A model generated the notes under the pieces. That model saw nothing but the letters and a program-made list of their open reading frames with translations. It searched no databases and was not told where the DNA came from. A stretch of DNA of 64,000 nucleotides from the NCBI GenBank assembly GCA_003116995.1, contig BDSL01000151.1, forward strand, positions 1 through 64,000, given 5' to 3'. Position numbers and translations under genes: made by a program. This stretch comes from Yamagishiella unicocca. Its lineage: Eukaryota > Chlorophyta > Chlorophyceae > Chlamydomonadales > Volvocaceae. This document shows positions 50,751 through 63,795 of the stretch, in pieces; within the stretch, counting starts at the first letter, position 1; each line of letters opens with the position of its first letter.

Positions 50751-51515
50751 TCATAATGACGGGTAAACGATTATGAGGGATCTTACGATGGCTCTTAAGG
50801 CTTTTACAAGGCCTTTACTACGTATACGATTTGGCTGCCATAGGGCCCTCCGCGCGGGGGTGCGACAACCTCTATTACTATGTGATGAATGAGCCCGAGT
50901 CTCTAACCTTTGGGGCCATGTCAGAAATGCGATGATACATGGCTGGTTTGGTGACAGCCTAAAAAGCATATCCAGAACATGGCCCAAAAAGCGAGAGATG
51001 TGGACGCCTTTATTACTATGTGATGAATGAGCCCGAGTTTCTAACCTTTGGGGCCATGTCAGAAATGCGATGGTACATGGCTGGTTTGGTGACAGCTTCA
51101 GCAGCATATCCATAACATGGCCCAAAAAGCTAGGGATGTGGACGCCTTTATTACTGTATGATGAATGAGCCCGAGTCTCTAACCTTTGGGGCCATGTCAG
51201 AAATGCGATGATACATGGCTGGTTTGGTGACAGCTTAAAAAGCATATCCATAACATGGCCCAAAAAGCTAGGGATGTGGACGCCTTCATTACTGTATGAT
51301 GAATGAGCCTGAGTTTCTAACCATTGGGGCCATGTCAAAAATGCGATGATACATGGCTGGTTTGGTGACAGCTTAAAAAGCATATCCAGAACATGGCCCA
51401 CAAAACTAAGGATGTGGACGCCTTTATTACTAGGAGCACGTACGGGCGCGCTGGGCTGGTTGGGCCCTGCGAATTGTACTGGCAATGGCGGGCCCCCGGG
51501 AGCGCCGGCCCCCAT
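50751..51515 (-). repeat. 138-bp frame-preserving tandem repeat with long ORF
   Basis: GATGAATGAGCC marks units at 50884, 51022, 51160 and 51298, exactly 138 bp apart. On the minus strand an ATG at 51515 opens 254 residues containing 46-residue repeats (GVHIPSFLGHVMDML, then LSPNQPCIIAFLTWPQRLET). A further partial unit resumes at about 51863 after an insertion. It may be a repeat protein or merely a stop-free minisatellite. I do not call a function. Confidence 0.6.
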
Positions 51516-51886
51516 GGGTCAGCTGCCTTAGCATTTACCTGATGGGGGTGCATCCGGCGTTTGGACCTCTGAATCTGCTCACAGCACAAGGCAGGGGTCC
51601 GTGGATGGGAGCGGACGAGATGCCGGCTGATATCCGACGGGTGATCACGGCGCTCGCGGCTTTGCCCCCGGTACAAGACATCGCTAGCGAGCCGCTGGTG
51701 CCAGGCCCGTGGTGTGTACACGTGCCGATTTGGGGCAACCCGCTCCTCCCAGCCTGCCAGTCTGGGCAGATGGTGGTAGGCAGGAGGCCGGGCTTGGAAT
51801 ACTTACACCCAGAACTGGTGGGGTGCTGGGCCATTAAGACGTTGGGCGATGTTCTGGCGGCTCGTGATACATGGCTGGTTTGGTGA
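51440..51886 (+). mobile_element. LINE reverse-transcriptase-like fragment inserted in the tandem repeat
   Basis: The plus frame ending at 51886 includes MGVHPAFGPLNLLTAQGRGP and VHVPIWGNPLLPACQSG, then GCWAIKTLGDVLAA. The P-x-W-x-NP-LL plus G-x-x-T-(I/L)-GD pattern resembles the C-terminal region of L1-type retrotransposon proteins. The 138-bp array is broken at about 51434 and resumes at about 51863, so this piece was inserted into it or captured between units. There is no full-length enzyme here. Confidence 0.4.
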
Positions 51887-52001
51887 CAGCTTCAGCAGCA
51901 TATCCATAACTTTTCCCAAAAAGCTAGGGATGTGGACGCCTTTATTACTATGTGATGAATGAGCCCGAGTCTCTAACCTTTGGGGCCATGTCAGAAATGC
52001 G

Positions 52002-54200
52002 GTGATCAATGTAGCGTCTCCCACCCCCACACAAGCGCTGGACACTATGGCCGCGTTCTCCACCACCTCCATCTCCAGTCGCCGCTGGAGGCTCTTGAGC
52101 TCCTTCTCATCGGACATGTTCAGGCCCCCCTGCGCGCCCCGTGGCTTATATGGCCCTAGTGGATAGGAGTGGATTTCCACTCCGCCCTTGTGGAATTTCA
52201 TTTGGCGCTACTTGAGTTCTCCTCTGTGCCCTAGTCGCATTTTCATCTGGACCTTACGACTTGATTCTCCACTGCACCAGTGGATTCTCACCTTGGTCCT
52301 TGTAAATTCTCACCGGCCCTAGTGTTATCACTTTAGCCCGTCAGGGCATATTGGCGTCGGTGGTGTAGGACCGTCGCTAGTTGTACAAGCAGTTGGTTAA
52401 GACCGTTAGGAGCCTCAGTTGGCCTCAGATGGCTCGATACAATCTAGCCTGATTAGCTAATATGTTTCGTCAAGTTACAGGGTGCTGTAGTTGAGCGCCT
52501 GCCTGGAGTTGAGTGTACCTTGAGATATCTTCGCGCATAATCGGGTCGCCACGTTTCCGTTGCTCCAGAACCACTGATACACGGGAGTCATACTCGGATT
52601 GGGATAGATGTCATAACACATGGAGGGGTGCTGTCTCACCACCTCCGGGTGCTGCTGCTTCTGTGGCTTCACAGAGACTTGTCTCCGTATCATACTATTC
52701 GCTCCCTGCCTCGGTTCATGCCCAAAGAGTGCTGGCCCATAGCCGCCTAGCAGTCTTTTTATTACATCAATTGTTTTGCACCGGTTCATAGTCGTTGAGC
52801 TTGGCCCATGCATAGCCACCGGTAGCCTTAGCCTTAGCCTTAGCCTTGGCCGTTACCTTACCCACTAGCTTCAGTTACTCCGGCGGCATATGTTTGCTAT
52901 CCATATAACATCAATGCACCCTTACGTTTTAAGTATGCCATTCTGTAAGTTGTCTTCCGCTCAGTGATCTCGTCGGCTGCTCGCACTGGCTTTCACGCAC
53001 GTGCATCCCCGTTCGCCCTGTGGCCAAACCGTCCCAGGTGATGGCCACGGAATTGCCTGACAAGCCCACGAAATTTCATCTCAGCAGTGAAAGACGGGAA
53101 CCGTCTTCTTCGTGAAGCAGATGATCGTGTATGTTATTTTCGGTTTAGTATGCATGGATGGAAGGGCGTGTGGAGGATGGGATCACGTGCTGTCGTTGAC
53201 TTGTCTGGCCTCGGTGTACCCAGGGGTAGCTGGGTTGCCATCCTTCTGGGGAGCGCTATGTTTTGCATACGTCAGGCTCGAACTTGTCGTCTGGTCCTGG
53301 GGCCTCTAGCACTGGCTCGTCTTTTCGTGTAGTGGGCCTAGGCGTGCCCAGGGGTGTTTGGGTTGCCTTTCTTGTCAGGGTCCACTACTGTGTTGGGCGA
53401 GGTGAGGTGTCAAGTGTTTCGGGTCGCTTTCGGGGCGTCTGCTGTCTGCTAGCGCTGTCATCTCGTATGGTGCGGTGATGTCTGGGTCTTCCCCTTTGGC
53501 TTTGGCCCGGCTTGCCTCTGTTGAGTCCAGGACATGGCCCCCCTTCTTGTCCTGGGTAAATCGGGCTTGAGATCACGTAAACATTTGATTTCTTGCGTTG
53601 CGAGGTATCTAAGGTACCTTAGATACCGGTCCCCAGCCTGTATCGTGAGGCGCGCGGCGTACCAGCGTAGCACATTCACGCGGTTTTCTCACGCAGCTGG
53701 CGCTCTCTTTCATCGGCCCCCGTCTGCTACCATACTTTTGTAGCCAACCCAATGTGGTACCATGGACATGCTGCTATTCCTCTTGTGCTGCCGTGTAGGG
53801 CACTGTGAGTTGGGCTCGTCCGGCCCACCTGCTCTAAAAACGCCTGTTAGGGGTATCCATTGTTTTGCATCTGCCAGGCCCTATGGCAGGCTGGCTGGGG
53901 GTTACCCTAAGGTAACCCGGGCCCCCCGTTACCCAGGTTGTCAACCGAGGGGGTAACGAGGAGACCCGGGCCTAGGCGGCAATCCCGTCCGTTCGCGGCT
54001 ACTGTTTCCCGGTCATTTTGCGATCTTTTTGCGCGCAGCTTCCCAGCCCCCGCTGTTAATTTCGTGACTTGGGACTTTTATTGCGCTCCCGTCATGCGGA
54101 AATGCGGCCCGTCTGGGCCGGTTTTCCAGCCACTACTTTTCGGCATCGGCGGTAGAATATACGGGCGGTGCTCGTATTACACTGTCCCGGCCCTCTCCAC
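52002..54200. other. Interval without assignable genes
   Basis: A 114-codon minus ORF (52475-52819) and short plus frames are present but show no motif. A perfect 24-bp palindrome lies at 53604-53627. AGCCTTAGCCTTAGCC is repeated at about 52826-52850. Confidence 0.45.
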
Positions 54201-56609
54201 ATACGATCTCGGTTTGTTTTAGCAGGGAATGTCATGACGAGCATCCTCCGCGCAGCTTCCCCACGCTCGCTTGTATTTTTGCCTTTTAGGGGTGTCCGTT
54301 CTGCATTCGGCCAAGTGGCGAGCCGGTCCGTCTGTGCTGCTCGTCCGTCCCGTGTACCATAGTCTAAAGTCGGCATCGGCGGTAGATTTATACGGGCTCG
54401 TCGCCCACGACCCCCTGCCCGTGCGGAGCGTCCATGGCCACGGGCCGCCAGCGCCACCACTTCTGGGAGTGTGTGGTGGCTTTATCACTGCGCGACGAGC
54501 TTGTGGAGGCGATGGGGGCGCGGTTATCTTGCTCCCGCAGCATTTGTGGCTGGGTCGGCCCCCCTTGGGGGTGCACCCGCTTGTTTGGGATGTGGTGTGC
54601 TTGGCGGCCGTCGCGGCGTTGGGCTTGGGGCTCCGCCTCCTGTTTCGGGTGCAGGCGGGAGCCCCCGGGGGGCGCATGCCGGTGGTGCGGGTGTGCGCAG
54701 CGGTGACGGCCGACCCCTTCCTCGCCGCCTCGCCCGCGGGGGAGGTGGTTTTCATGGGCCGCCCGGGTGCCGAGGAGTTGCCCGACGGTTGACTCGGGTG
54801 CCTTTCTGTGGGCGTGTTTGGGTTATGGGGCCTGGGGCCCCCGCTATGCTGTCTTTTGTGGGTGCTTTTAGGCTATGGGGCCCCCGTTTTGCCGGGACGC
54901 GCTCCTCGCGTCTCGCTGCTGGCTTGGTGCAGGTGGTTCGTGTTTTCTGGACGCGCTCGTGCTCCTCCCTGTGCTTTGAGTTGTGCGTGCTGCCTTCTCC
55001 GTGTCCTCGTGTTTGGCTGCCTTCGGCTTTTGCCCCTTCCCGGCCGGTGAGGGCGGGCTCTTTTGCCCAGTGATCTGTGTCGTGGTCTGGCCCATCGGGC
55101 CCGCCTGGTTGCGCTTCCGCGCTTGTAGCCGTTCAGGCTCCCTTGTAATACTCGCATTCTGCTTAAATATCACCTTGGCCCTATTGGCCGCACGACCTTA
55201 GTTGGTGTGTCTGTGGAACAAGACTCCATGATCCTTTTTAGTACAGCGATCAAATGCACTGGCACCAGGAGGTTGTTGAGAAGCAGTTAGTTGTGGCCAT
55301 GACGTCCGTCGTGGTGCTGCGCCACGTGAGACCCTAACAGGCATCACTCGGTTGCCATAATCATCTGGGACACAAACGGCCTACCCGTCCTGGCCCAACA
55401 TTCATTCGATCAACAAGGTTCCTCATCAGGTCATTAAAGAAGGCGGACGGGTTGGACGTCTTCCATCGCAACCCCATAGGCCATAGCCCGTACAATCTTG
55501 ATGCGTTCTGTACATCATACCCGTTTCCATCATCCTCCCCACAGCTTCAGCCGCACCAATGGCCTCTATGGCAAGTATACCTAAGCCGTATATCCACATA
55601 CCACAACGACTTGCCATTCCCTGCATCCCGCATGTATGCATGGCTGCCGCCTCGATGCAAGAAGGCACCCAATCGTGATAACTACAGATACTGTGACCCC
55701 ATCACGATCCCACGCCCTCCTGCTGCAGTCGACCCTGGCACCACCCACAAAAATCACTTGACATCAGCCTCTAGCCTCCTTGTCTCACGTTAATGAGCAC
55801 CTGCCTGAACATATGCACAGCAGGAATACTGCGCCCCATGGCGCGCCATGGGCCTTGTCCCAGCCACGCGGGCGCATGCATGCACCGACATAGGCTGCTG
55901 AATCCCAGGGCTGCAGCCACAAGCATGCTGGGCCCCTCAGCACAGGCCGCATGGAAGTGGCCCGCTGTCTGCTCTTTGCGATGACATGTGGCGCAGTGTG
56001 ATCCGACCAGCCCCGGGCTGACGTATGTGCCCGGGCCCCCCGTCTCCGGTCGCCACACGGGGGACAAGAGGCGCTGCGATGTGAATGACAGGTACCATAT
56101 GAAAGACGGACCAGCCGGATGGGCCCACTTCTGTGTCCCTGAGCGGCGTTCAGGGAACGCACGCAAACACAAACCACCACAAAACAAAAAGGACATCGCC
56201 TGCATTCAGGACGGCAGACAAGTATACGCACTCGCGGCCATTGTATGCTTACAGGTCCATACTTCAGGGACCTTCCATCTTTCGCACTACACAGTTAGTA
56301 AATGTGACGCCGCGGTGTTGCATGCATGCAGGCACGTTGGCTGAGCTTGGCAAGAGATGAACTCAGCCTACATCACATTACCTTATGTGACTACTGTGTC
56401 GGACCCAGCATCATCACGGATATCACCACATCCGGGCCCTACGAGCTGTACACCCTCCAGCGCGCTACTTCACTCCACTCGCATTGCAGCCGCTCCACTC
56501 CGCTCCACTGCCGCCGCCCGCAGGAAAAGACCAGGGTGCGTTACCCGACAGGTGTGGGTGACTGAACCAAGCCGAGCCTCCAACTCCTGGCCGGTGTGAC
56601 ATTCCGTGG
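54201..56609. other. GC-rich interval with weak ORFs only
   Basis: The open frames at 54271-54792 (plus), 54219-54755 (minus), 55452-55793 (plus) and 55988-56344 (plus) are mutually overlapping or motif-free. Two copies of GGCATCGGCGGTAGAWWTA (about 54143 and 54373) are noted. There may be exon fragments of transposons, but I cannot support any. Confidence 0.4.
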
Positions 56610-59600
56610 CTACTCCGGATTATGCCAGTGCAGCACCAGCAGGTTCGTGGCTTCGTTGGGGACGCAGCTGCTGAGCAGCGTGTCCACAAGGAGGGGTGCA
56701 GCGTTGGCCGTGGTGACAGCGGCGGCAGCAGCACCTCGTCCGACACCACCACGGCCGCTTGAGGTGGGTAGGGGGCCCCCCTCTACGACGGCGTGCTCCC
56801 TCATAAGCCCCATCAGCGCACACGCTTCCCGGTTGAAAGCCACACGACGCGCCGCCTGCCAACCTTCTTCTAGCACGGTGCTACCTGCCGCGGCCTGCAG
56901 CTGCATCCGGGGGGTGCACTCCGGGGATGCTGCCGCTGCTGGCGGCGGTGGGGACGAGAACCTAACGGGCAGGCCTCGAATGATGCGGCCGCTCGCCTCC
57001 CTGATTTTCTGGTCGGACCACTTGCATCCTACATACGGCAGAACCTCCAGACCCCGTACGGCAGTCGTGCCGCCGCTGGCGCTGGCGCCACGGTGCACCC
57101 CGTCGATGCCGCCGTGCCTCAAGTCGTGGTCAACCTGAGCGGAAGACAGAACGGGACAGCAACGGAATGGTGAGCAGCGTGGCTTCCCGCGCAGGCGCAC
57201 GCAAGCTGTTGCTGACAGGACAATTGCAACTCTTTGCTCCGCGTTTTTACCGTTAGCGACTTCCCATTATAACACGCATGTATTAGAGTCCCAACAGCTG
57301 CAGCCGTCCTGATGGGACATGCTGCAGCTGTTGGGACTCTAATACCGCCCCCAACCCACGGGTTTGCTCTCCGCCCCCAACCGAAGGTGTCAAACAGGAA
57401 GACGCTGCCCCACGCTATCTGGCAGCAGCAGCAGGTCAGCACCCTTCCCGCGGACGATTGCCAGGATGTATGCAATGGCAGTCAAAGGCCGTCGGCCTGG
57501 CCCGCTCCTACTCTCCAAGCCGCTGCACGGCTGCCATTGCATCGGCTTGGTAGCTGTGCAACGGAGGGAGCAGCATTGCCAAACAGCTGAGGACAAACCT
57601 AACCTGCCATCGCGGTCACAAGCCATGCATGCAACTGTGATTAATTGAGTGACACATGAAGGCCCGACCCCGCCAGGCCACGCAAGTCCCCACCTGAGCC
57701 ACTAACAGCGCGGCCGCCTGCAGCGCCTCCCGGTCCCGGCAGGACAGCCGGGCGCATCCGTACGCACCCAAGCAGTCGCGCAGCAGCTCCTTGTGCTGCG
57801 GAAAGCCAATATCGCTGCTGCCGCCCGCCCGTACGCCGCCGCCGGCATCGCCTGTCATGTAGCCCGATGAGGGCACCTCGATCACAAAGTCCCTGTGCGG
57901 TTGTTGGGGCGGCGGCGGTGGAGGGCAGTGATAGTGATGCGGGCGCACGAGCGGACGTGGCCGGAAACAAGGAGGGCGCCGAATCAACCGAGGCTCGTTC
58001 ACGCGTAGTCGGGTGTGCATGCCAATTCCAGGGCGGAGAAAGACCATCAAGGCCCTGCGTTTACGTGCAGGACTGCTTCCTGGGCCGGCCGGGTTTAGCC
58101 GGCAGCTAATTCCGCTTCTTGCTCCGCACCGCCATTCTGTACCACTGTCACTCAACGGCCGCCACTTCGGTGTACCATATCCCCCCACCCGCCTACCTGG
58201 GAACTCTGGCCGCCCCTCCGGTCCCGACTGAATGCAGCCGCAACCGAGCCTCCATCGCATAGCGCCGCAGGCGTCGAATGCGGTCGCCCATAGAAGAGCT
58301 GCAAGGCACCAACGTGACCGCCACCTCGCCCATATAATCAGTGGGAGAAGAGAATGACAAATCAGCCGCCTGCGCGCCGCCAACGCCCTTGAGGTGGTGG
58401 AGCTCCGAAACGAATGAGAGCCGCAGCAGGATGGGGCCGTCGGGCGGAAAGCTGCTGGCCGTCGTTAACGGGTGGGGCAGCGAGGCTTGCCTGATCAGGC
58501 TCACGCTGGACACGAAGGCCATCACCTGGTGCAGAGCGGCAGCGCCCACAGCCACCAGCTGCTTGCGTTCCTATCAGCGCAGCACACCGAGCCAGGCCGG
58601 CGGGGGGTAAAAATATAGATCCGCCAGGCCGGTGGGGGGTGTAAGGGTTGGTTTGAGGAATTGCACAAACGGGAGAGGTGTACGATTGGACGATTGTTTA
58701 CTGGACCATTTACCCCGACACGGTGGAACGATAGTGCACGAAGGGAAAACATCACCCAGTCAGCACTAGCGTTCGCAAGGGAGTGGCGATTGCGGCAGCA
58801 ATGACTGCCCTGCGCGCCTGCCGTATCTCTTGCGCGCGGTCCGGGGCCCTTCACCCAAGTGCCATCATCGGTTGACCGGGCATATGTTGCGAACGAATCA
58901 CTGGCTTGCGGTCTGCAGATGCCACCACTCGCCCAACCTCAACATTCCCATTTGCCTGCAGCGCATCCCAGCTGGCCAGCCGGCCCCGCGCCTGGCACTC
59001 ACCCCGTCCAGGGCAGCCCCCAGAACCAGCTGGGCGAAGGCCATGCGTTGCAAAGCGGCGCGACTGTCTCGATCGATGCTGTCCCTGACACCACCGGCTC
59101 CGCCTCCGCTGCGTACTTCACTGCCTCCACCTCCAGCACCGCCTCCTTTGCTGCCGCCACCGCCACCGCCACGGTCTCCGCCGCTGTTGCCGTCTTGCCT
59201 CAGCTCAACGGCAGCGACAAAGCCGATCGCCCGGGCAGCGCAAGAACCGGCGACGTGGGCCTCGTATTCGCCGCCGCAAAGAGCGGCCGTTGCCTGTGGA
59301 GGGTTCCCGGACACCAGCTCCGACAGCTGCTGCAGCACTACTTGCATGCCTGCATCCAGAGTCTGCTTAAGCGCCATGAACGGGGCAAAATTCGCCTCTC
59401 GTTCCTCGGCCGGCAGCAGCGCCACTTCATTCTGAAAGAAGTAATTGAGCTTAAACCTGTCGTCCTCTGCATCCTCGATGTTCTTCTTGTAGTTGCTCCG
59501 GAACTGCTGTACGGCGGCGTCTTTGGTTCCAGATTGCTGCTGGCAGCATGACGCCGCAGTATAAACGGTGGTAATGTGGTGCCAGACGATTATCCCAACC

Positions 59601-62257
59601 AACTCCTCAAGCGTCACACCGTGCGGTTGTGGCGAAATGTCACCAGGCTGACGCCGCTGCTGCCTCGTGTTGCTCAAGGTACCTCCAGCTGTCGCTACGT
59701 TCCGCCCGCAACTATCAGCACTGTTGGCAAACGTAAAGTTTCGAGGCCGGTAAGGGGCGATCGCGGCGGCGGCAGTGCACTGCCGCACGATGCGAAGGAG
59801 GAGGTTGAGGCTGGCCATGCACTCGGGGGCGGAGGCCGGCAGACCTGCGACGAAATCGGCGCCACGGTCGGGCGGCGAGCCAAGCTGCGAGGACACGAGG
59901 CGGCGAGGACAATGCGGACTCAATGAGGACAACACCTTCAGGGGGATCGGGCGTGCAGCGCTGTTCTCTACACCCCTCCAACGGCAACCGTGAACGTGTG
60001 CTACGCCCACAGCAGCTAGGGGTCCATCAGCCATACTAGGGGTCGCAAGTCGCAGGACGCGGAGGCTGCGAGAAGAGGGCGTTGTGCAACCCAGCGGTCG
60101 ACGCAGCTACTGGTACAAGGCTGCTGCCAAGCATCGGGATTGCCACTGTCGCGTTGTGCCCACATGAAATCAGGCTTCCTGACAGCCAGCCTACCGAGGC
60201 CCCGGCCCATCGCGCCTTAGCTGAGCTCTGCCCGGTCAGCTACCCACGCACCCCACCAGCAACGCCTCCGGGTCCGACCCTCAGCCACCAGCCACCGAAC
60301 CCCATGCCCGCCCACGTCCCCTTTTTGCGCCTTCCCGCCAGTAACCCGGACAGCGGAAACCCACTCACCCGCAGCTCCATCAGCGCACGCGTCAGGGCCA
60401 CAAGCTCTGGGTATGGTAACGGTGGCAGGTTGCAATGGACCAGCAGTGCATCCGCCAGCTGTAAGGCACAATCTCGGTGGTAAGTTGAAATACTATCATT
60501 GGCCGGTTGCCAGAGAGCGTCAAGGCCGCAGGCGGACTCTGCGGAAACTTCCTGCACATTGGCAAGGAGCATGTGGCTAGATAGCAGTGCTACTGCCCGG
60601 CTGGGAAGCTCCAAATCACCACCATCCTGTATACAGCGCAAAGACGGCGGCACAACTGTCAGCCAGGCGACCAATATGTGTAGTAAGTTAGGGCTGGGCA
60701 GGGCTTGTCATGAAAAATATGTATTAAGCAACTGCCGCTGCATCGTCGGTCCCATATACGGCAGGGCCATAGGCGTCGCCGTTCAAGCGGTTTTGCTTAG
60801 CGGGCGCGCTCCAGTCTGGCATGCACACCCTTACCGGAGCTGCCAGAAACACGAGCGGCAGGGGACGCATGCGCTTACACTCCCCACCGCCACGCACATG
60901 TGCGTCCCTGCCTCACCCTGCTCCCGCAGCTCAACAAGCTAAAGTCGCCCCGTCGCAGAACGGCCACTCCCTCCAGCGTGGCGGCGGGGCTGCTTCCACC
61001 TCCTGCCCGCCCGCCCGCAGCTGCAGCAGCAGGTGGTGTTGCCATGAGGCGCGACACGACCTGCTTCGTTGGCAGCGCCTCCATCGCCGCCAGCAGATCC
61101 GCCCGCGCGGACTGTATCGTCCTCATCGATTTGTTATAGTCTAGTTTCGCGCGGAATGAGCTCTGCCGATGTTCAGTCTCAACGGTCCTTCGCTTGTGAA
61201 GCGTTGCGTTGCGGACGGCGTCAGCAGAAGCCGCGGCGGCAATTGCGAGCTGCATCCAGGCGGCATCCGAGAGCGTGGGGTCAGGCCCCGGCTCCTGCGC
61301 CGTAGTGCTGACCCCGGCGGTTGCTGTACATGCCGCCCTCCGTGTCGCAGCCGTGTTGTGCTTGCTGCTGACATCGGTGGGTGCATCCCTGGTCGCAGAG
61401 CTCGAGTGCTTCTGGTCCATTTCCAAGCCACTAGCCTTCGCCGCTGTGGTACGGACGTGCGATGCCGATGTGGGTTGCAGTGCCACCATCACTGGGGTGG
61501 GCGGCCTGGCTACGTTGATCGCCGCGGGGAGCTCCGCCCTAACCTGAGCTGCGGATGCATGCTGATGGTTAAGCTGTGGTGGGCTCTGCGTCTGCGCCTC
61601 TGAACACTCCTGGGACATTGGGGAGTCATGATGCTGTGACGCGGAGGCAGACGCATGTACGGCCTGCCCCTTCACAAACGCAGCATCATCAGGAGGACCC
61701 CCTGCCTGGACTGGATCCCGATCGATGCAATCCTGCAACTGTTGATGCTCAAGGTTTTCAGTTTGCAGCGGCAATGATCGTTGCGACGGTGACGACGCCG
61801 GTTCTGCGGCGTCGTCGCCAGCTGCGCAAAGTGGTGTCCGATCGTTCCTGCCACTGTCATCTTGCAGTACGTCCCCTCGTTGGCGACCATAAAGTGACTG
61901 CGCGAGGTTCTTCAGGGAGAGCTTGCTGTTGGCGGGCAAAGGATGGCTGCTGCTGCCGTTGCCTGCAGCTGCTGCCATTATCGCTGAGAGGGCGCTTGCC
62001 CGCAGAGCTGGGCGGTAAATGCTTGCTCTCACGGCACCCAGTTCCGCATGCCTAGCTCGGTGCAGGCATTGCAGCCGCAAGCTTGAGGTTAGATGGTGCG
62101 CGGGCTCGCCGGTCATTTCCGACAGCACAGCGCGTTGCTGCCGAGCGGCCAGGATGTGATAGGCGGACGAGGCGCTGCACTCTCTGCTTCCAACGTCCAT
62201 GTTTACGGGCATGCCGGAACCCCAGGACTCAGACGTCCCTTCCGTTGGCGGCATCAT
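56610..62257 (-). CDS. Large spliced nuclear gene, seven exons, function unknown
   Basis: Reconstructed exons (minus strand) are 62257-60917, 60626-60369, 59884-59003, 58558-58197, 58054-57694, 57586-57512 and 57134-56610. Donors include GTGAGG, GTGAGT, GTGAGT, GTAGGC, GTGGGG and GTAGGA, and all acceptors end in AG. Phases agree at every join, for 1,267 residues from ATG 62257 to the stop at 56610. Exon 6 (75 bases) is the least certain and could be skipped, since its neighbours are both phase 0. Exon 1 is a disordered Ala/Ser/Gln-rich region ending in a helical segment (SARADLLAAMEALPTKQVVS). Exons 2-4 look helical (PSRAVALLSSHMLLANVQE; LNYFFQNEVALLPAEEREA). Exon 3 ends in Gly-rich repeats, and exon 5 has a Pro run. 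High GC and homopolymer runs suit volvocalean algae. No family is recognised. Confidence 0.65.
57280..57345. repeat. Perfect 24-nt inverted repeat (hairpin) inside an intron
   Basis: Arms at 57280-57303 and 57322-57345 are exact complements around an 18-nt spacer. They lie in the intron between exons 6 and 7 of the large spliced gene. Confidence 0.85.
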
Positions 62258-63018
62258 CCTTCGCAGGCAAAGGCTGTCCTAGGTCTCCCTAGACGGACGC
62301 CACTCCTTGACTCTAATTACGTTTCTCATAGTAGCGTTGTCCTTACCGCGCAGCAGTGACACGCAACGGTGGGCAGGTGCATTTTGAGCTCATGCCAAGC
62401 CTTTTAATGTCCTCGTATAATACAAATAAAAAGCAAAGTTATGATGTAGGGCTTATAGCCTGATGCGTGATGGCCCCCATGTTGAGCGATTGGCACAGAA
62501 GCATCAGTGTGTTATTTGCACGAGGATTTTATCGATTATCATAATAGGTCCAAACTAACTTGAACGAAAACCGGCAAAGGCACAATGCAGTGCTTGCGAT
62601 GATGCAATCGTTTCATGCATAAGTTGCCATCTTACATGCTCGTGCACTCTTAAGGCATGCCATAAATACCATCTCGAGACATAGCCAAAAGGAATGGTAC
62701 GATTGGGGCAGTTGCATACATCATTGTAAGAAATCTTACCCATACCAGTCTTGGGACCATGGCATCGGTATGAGCACTGGCAGATTTTTCAATCACATCC
62801 ACGCCCTATGCACGCCCAGTCAAGTTGGAGTTACAGCCACCTTTTCCAGACCCCAGCCAGCTGATCACGGTATGTCTGCTGTGTTGTGCGTGTCAGGATA
62901 CGTCCAGAAACGGTACAGATTTGCCCAAGTAGTGATACTTTATGAAAGGTCCATGTGCCAACATGGGCTCGCCTGAATAGTTGAACGCAGCTCCGCCAGC
63001 TCAGCCCGACCCGCCTGG
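62258..63018. promoter_or_regulatory. 5' flank of the large spliced gene
   Basis: No gene is seen. The block is more AT-rich than its surroundings (62395-62560), with CAAATAAAAAGCAAAG near 62422. It may hold the promoter of the minus-strand gene starting at 62257. Confidence 0.4.
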
Positions 63019-63795
63019 ATGAACTGGATAGATGCCGGCAACTGGCTATCATTCTCTCCAGGCATAATTACATCTTGCGCAAAGCGCCAGGAGCTGGAAT
63101 CGCTCCATACCACAAGAACACTGGATTTCTCTTTGCCGGAGAGTGCCCCCTCTCCGCAGCCACACTCAGCTGCAGACCCAGGAGCTGGAAACGCAAGCCA
63201 CTCAAATCTAACCGTACAACAAGCCCGTGGGCTGCTCGCTGCACCCAGCCCATTCCCATCAACGCCCACGCCAACACCACGAGCGCATGCACAGGCCACT
63301 GCCAGCAACACCACGGCGTATCATCTACAATACACGACGACGACGAACGTGCCCGCAACGGATCCATGCACGGCGGCGCACGGCATACTGCTGCCCATCC
63401 GTGACCTAGTATACAGCGTACACAGCAGCCCGCACACGGGGCAAACAACCCAGGTTTGCATGCTGCAGCAGAACCAAACGCAATCGTTGGCTCAGAGACA
63501 ATGCAAAAGTACTCGCATGCCTAGCAGCAGCAGGGGCCTTGCGCACCAGACTGGCGCCACCTACGGGCGGCGCATGGGCCCCTTCTCGGCCAGGCGCCCA
63601 ACTCCGGTACGCAAGCCGCCGGAAGTCGGAGGAAGAAGCCCCTCCAGCGTCCGCCCCATGACAATTGAGGCCGCGGAACGCGGCCGACTACCGCACCTCG
63701 CTTTTCCCCGCGACCTCCACCCAAGGTATGGTATACAGGGGCAGTTGCTGCATGGCAGCGACACTAATAAGACAATTAAAGACCGCAGCCGTTAA
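63019..63795 (+). CDS. Thr/Pro/Ser-rich ORF, uncertain
   Basis: A 258-codon frame opens at ATG 63019. It is rich in Thr, Pro, Ala and Gln, without a recognised motif. Overlapping minus frames are also open, so coding status is doubtful. Its end overlaps the stop of the next minus-strand frame by four bases. Confidence 0.25.
   Translation: MNWIDAGNWLSFSPGIITSCAKRQELESLHTTRTLDFSLPESAPSPQPHSAADPGAGNASHSNLTVQQARGLLAAPSPFPSTPTPTPRAHAQATASNTTAYHLQYTTTTNVPATDPCTAAHGILLPIRDLVYSVHSSPHTGQTTQVCMLQQNQTQSLAQRQCKSTRMPSSSRGLAHQTGATYGRRMGPFSARRPTPVRKPPEVGGRSPSSVRPMTIEAAERGRLPHLAFPRDLHPRYGIQGQLLHGSDTNKTIKDRSR

Noticed and set aside
54219..54792. Overlapping plus and minus ORFs of 170-180 codons
   Set aside because: High GC keeps several frames open. 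Neither strand shows a motif or splice-consistent neighbours.
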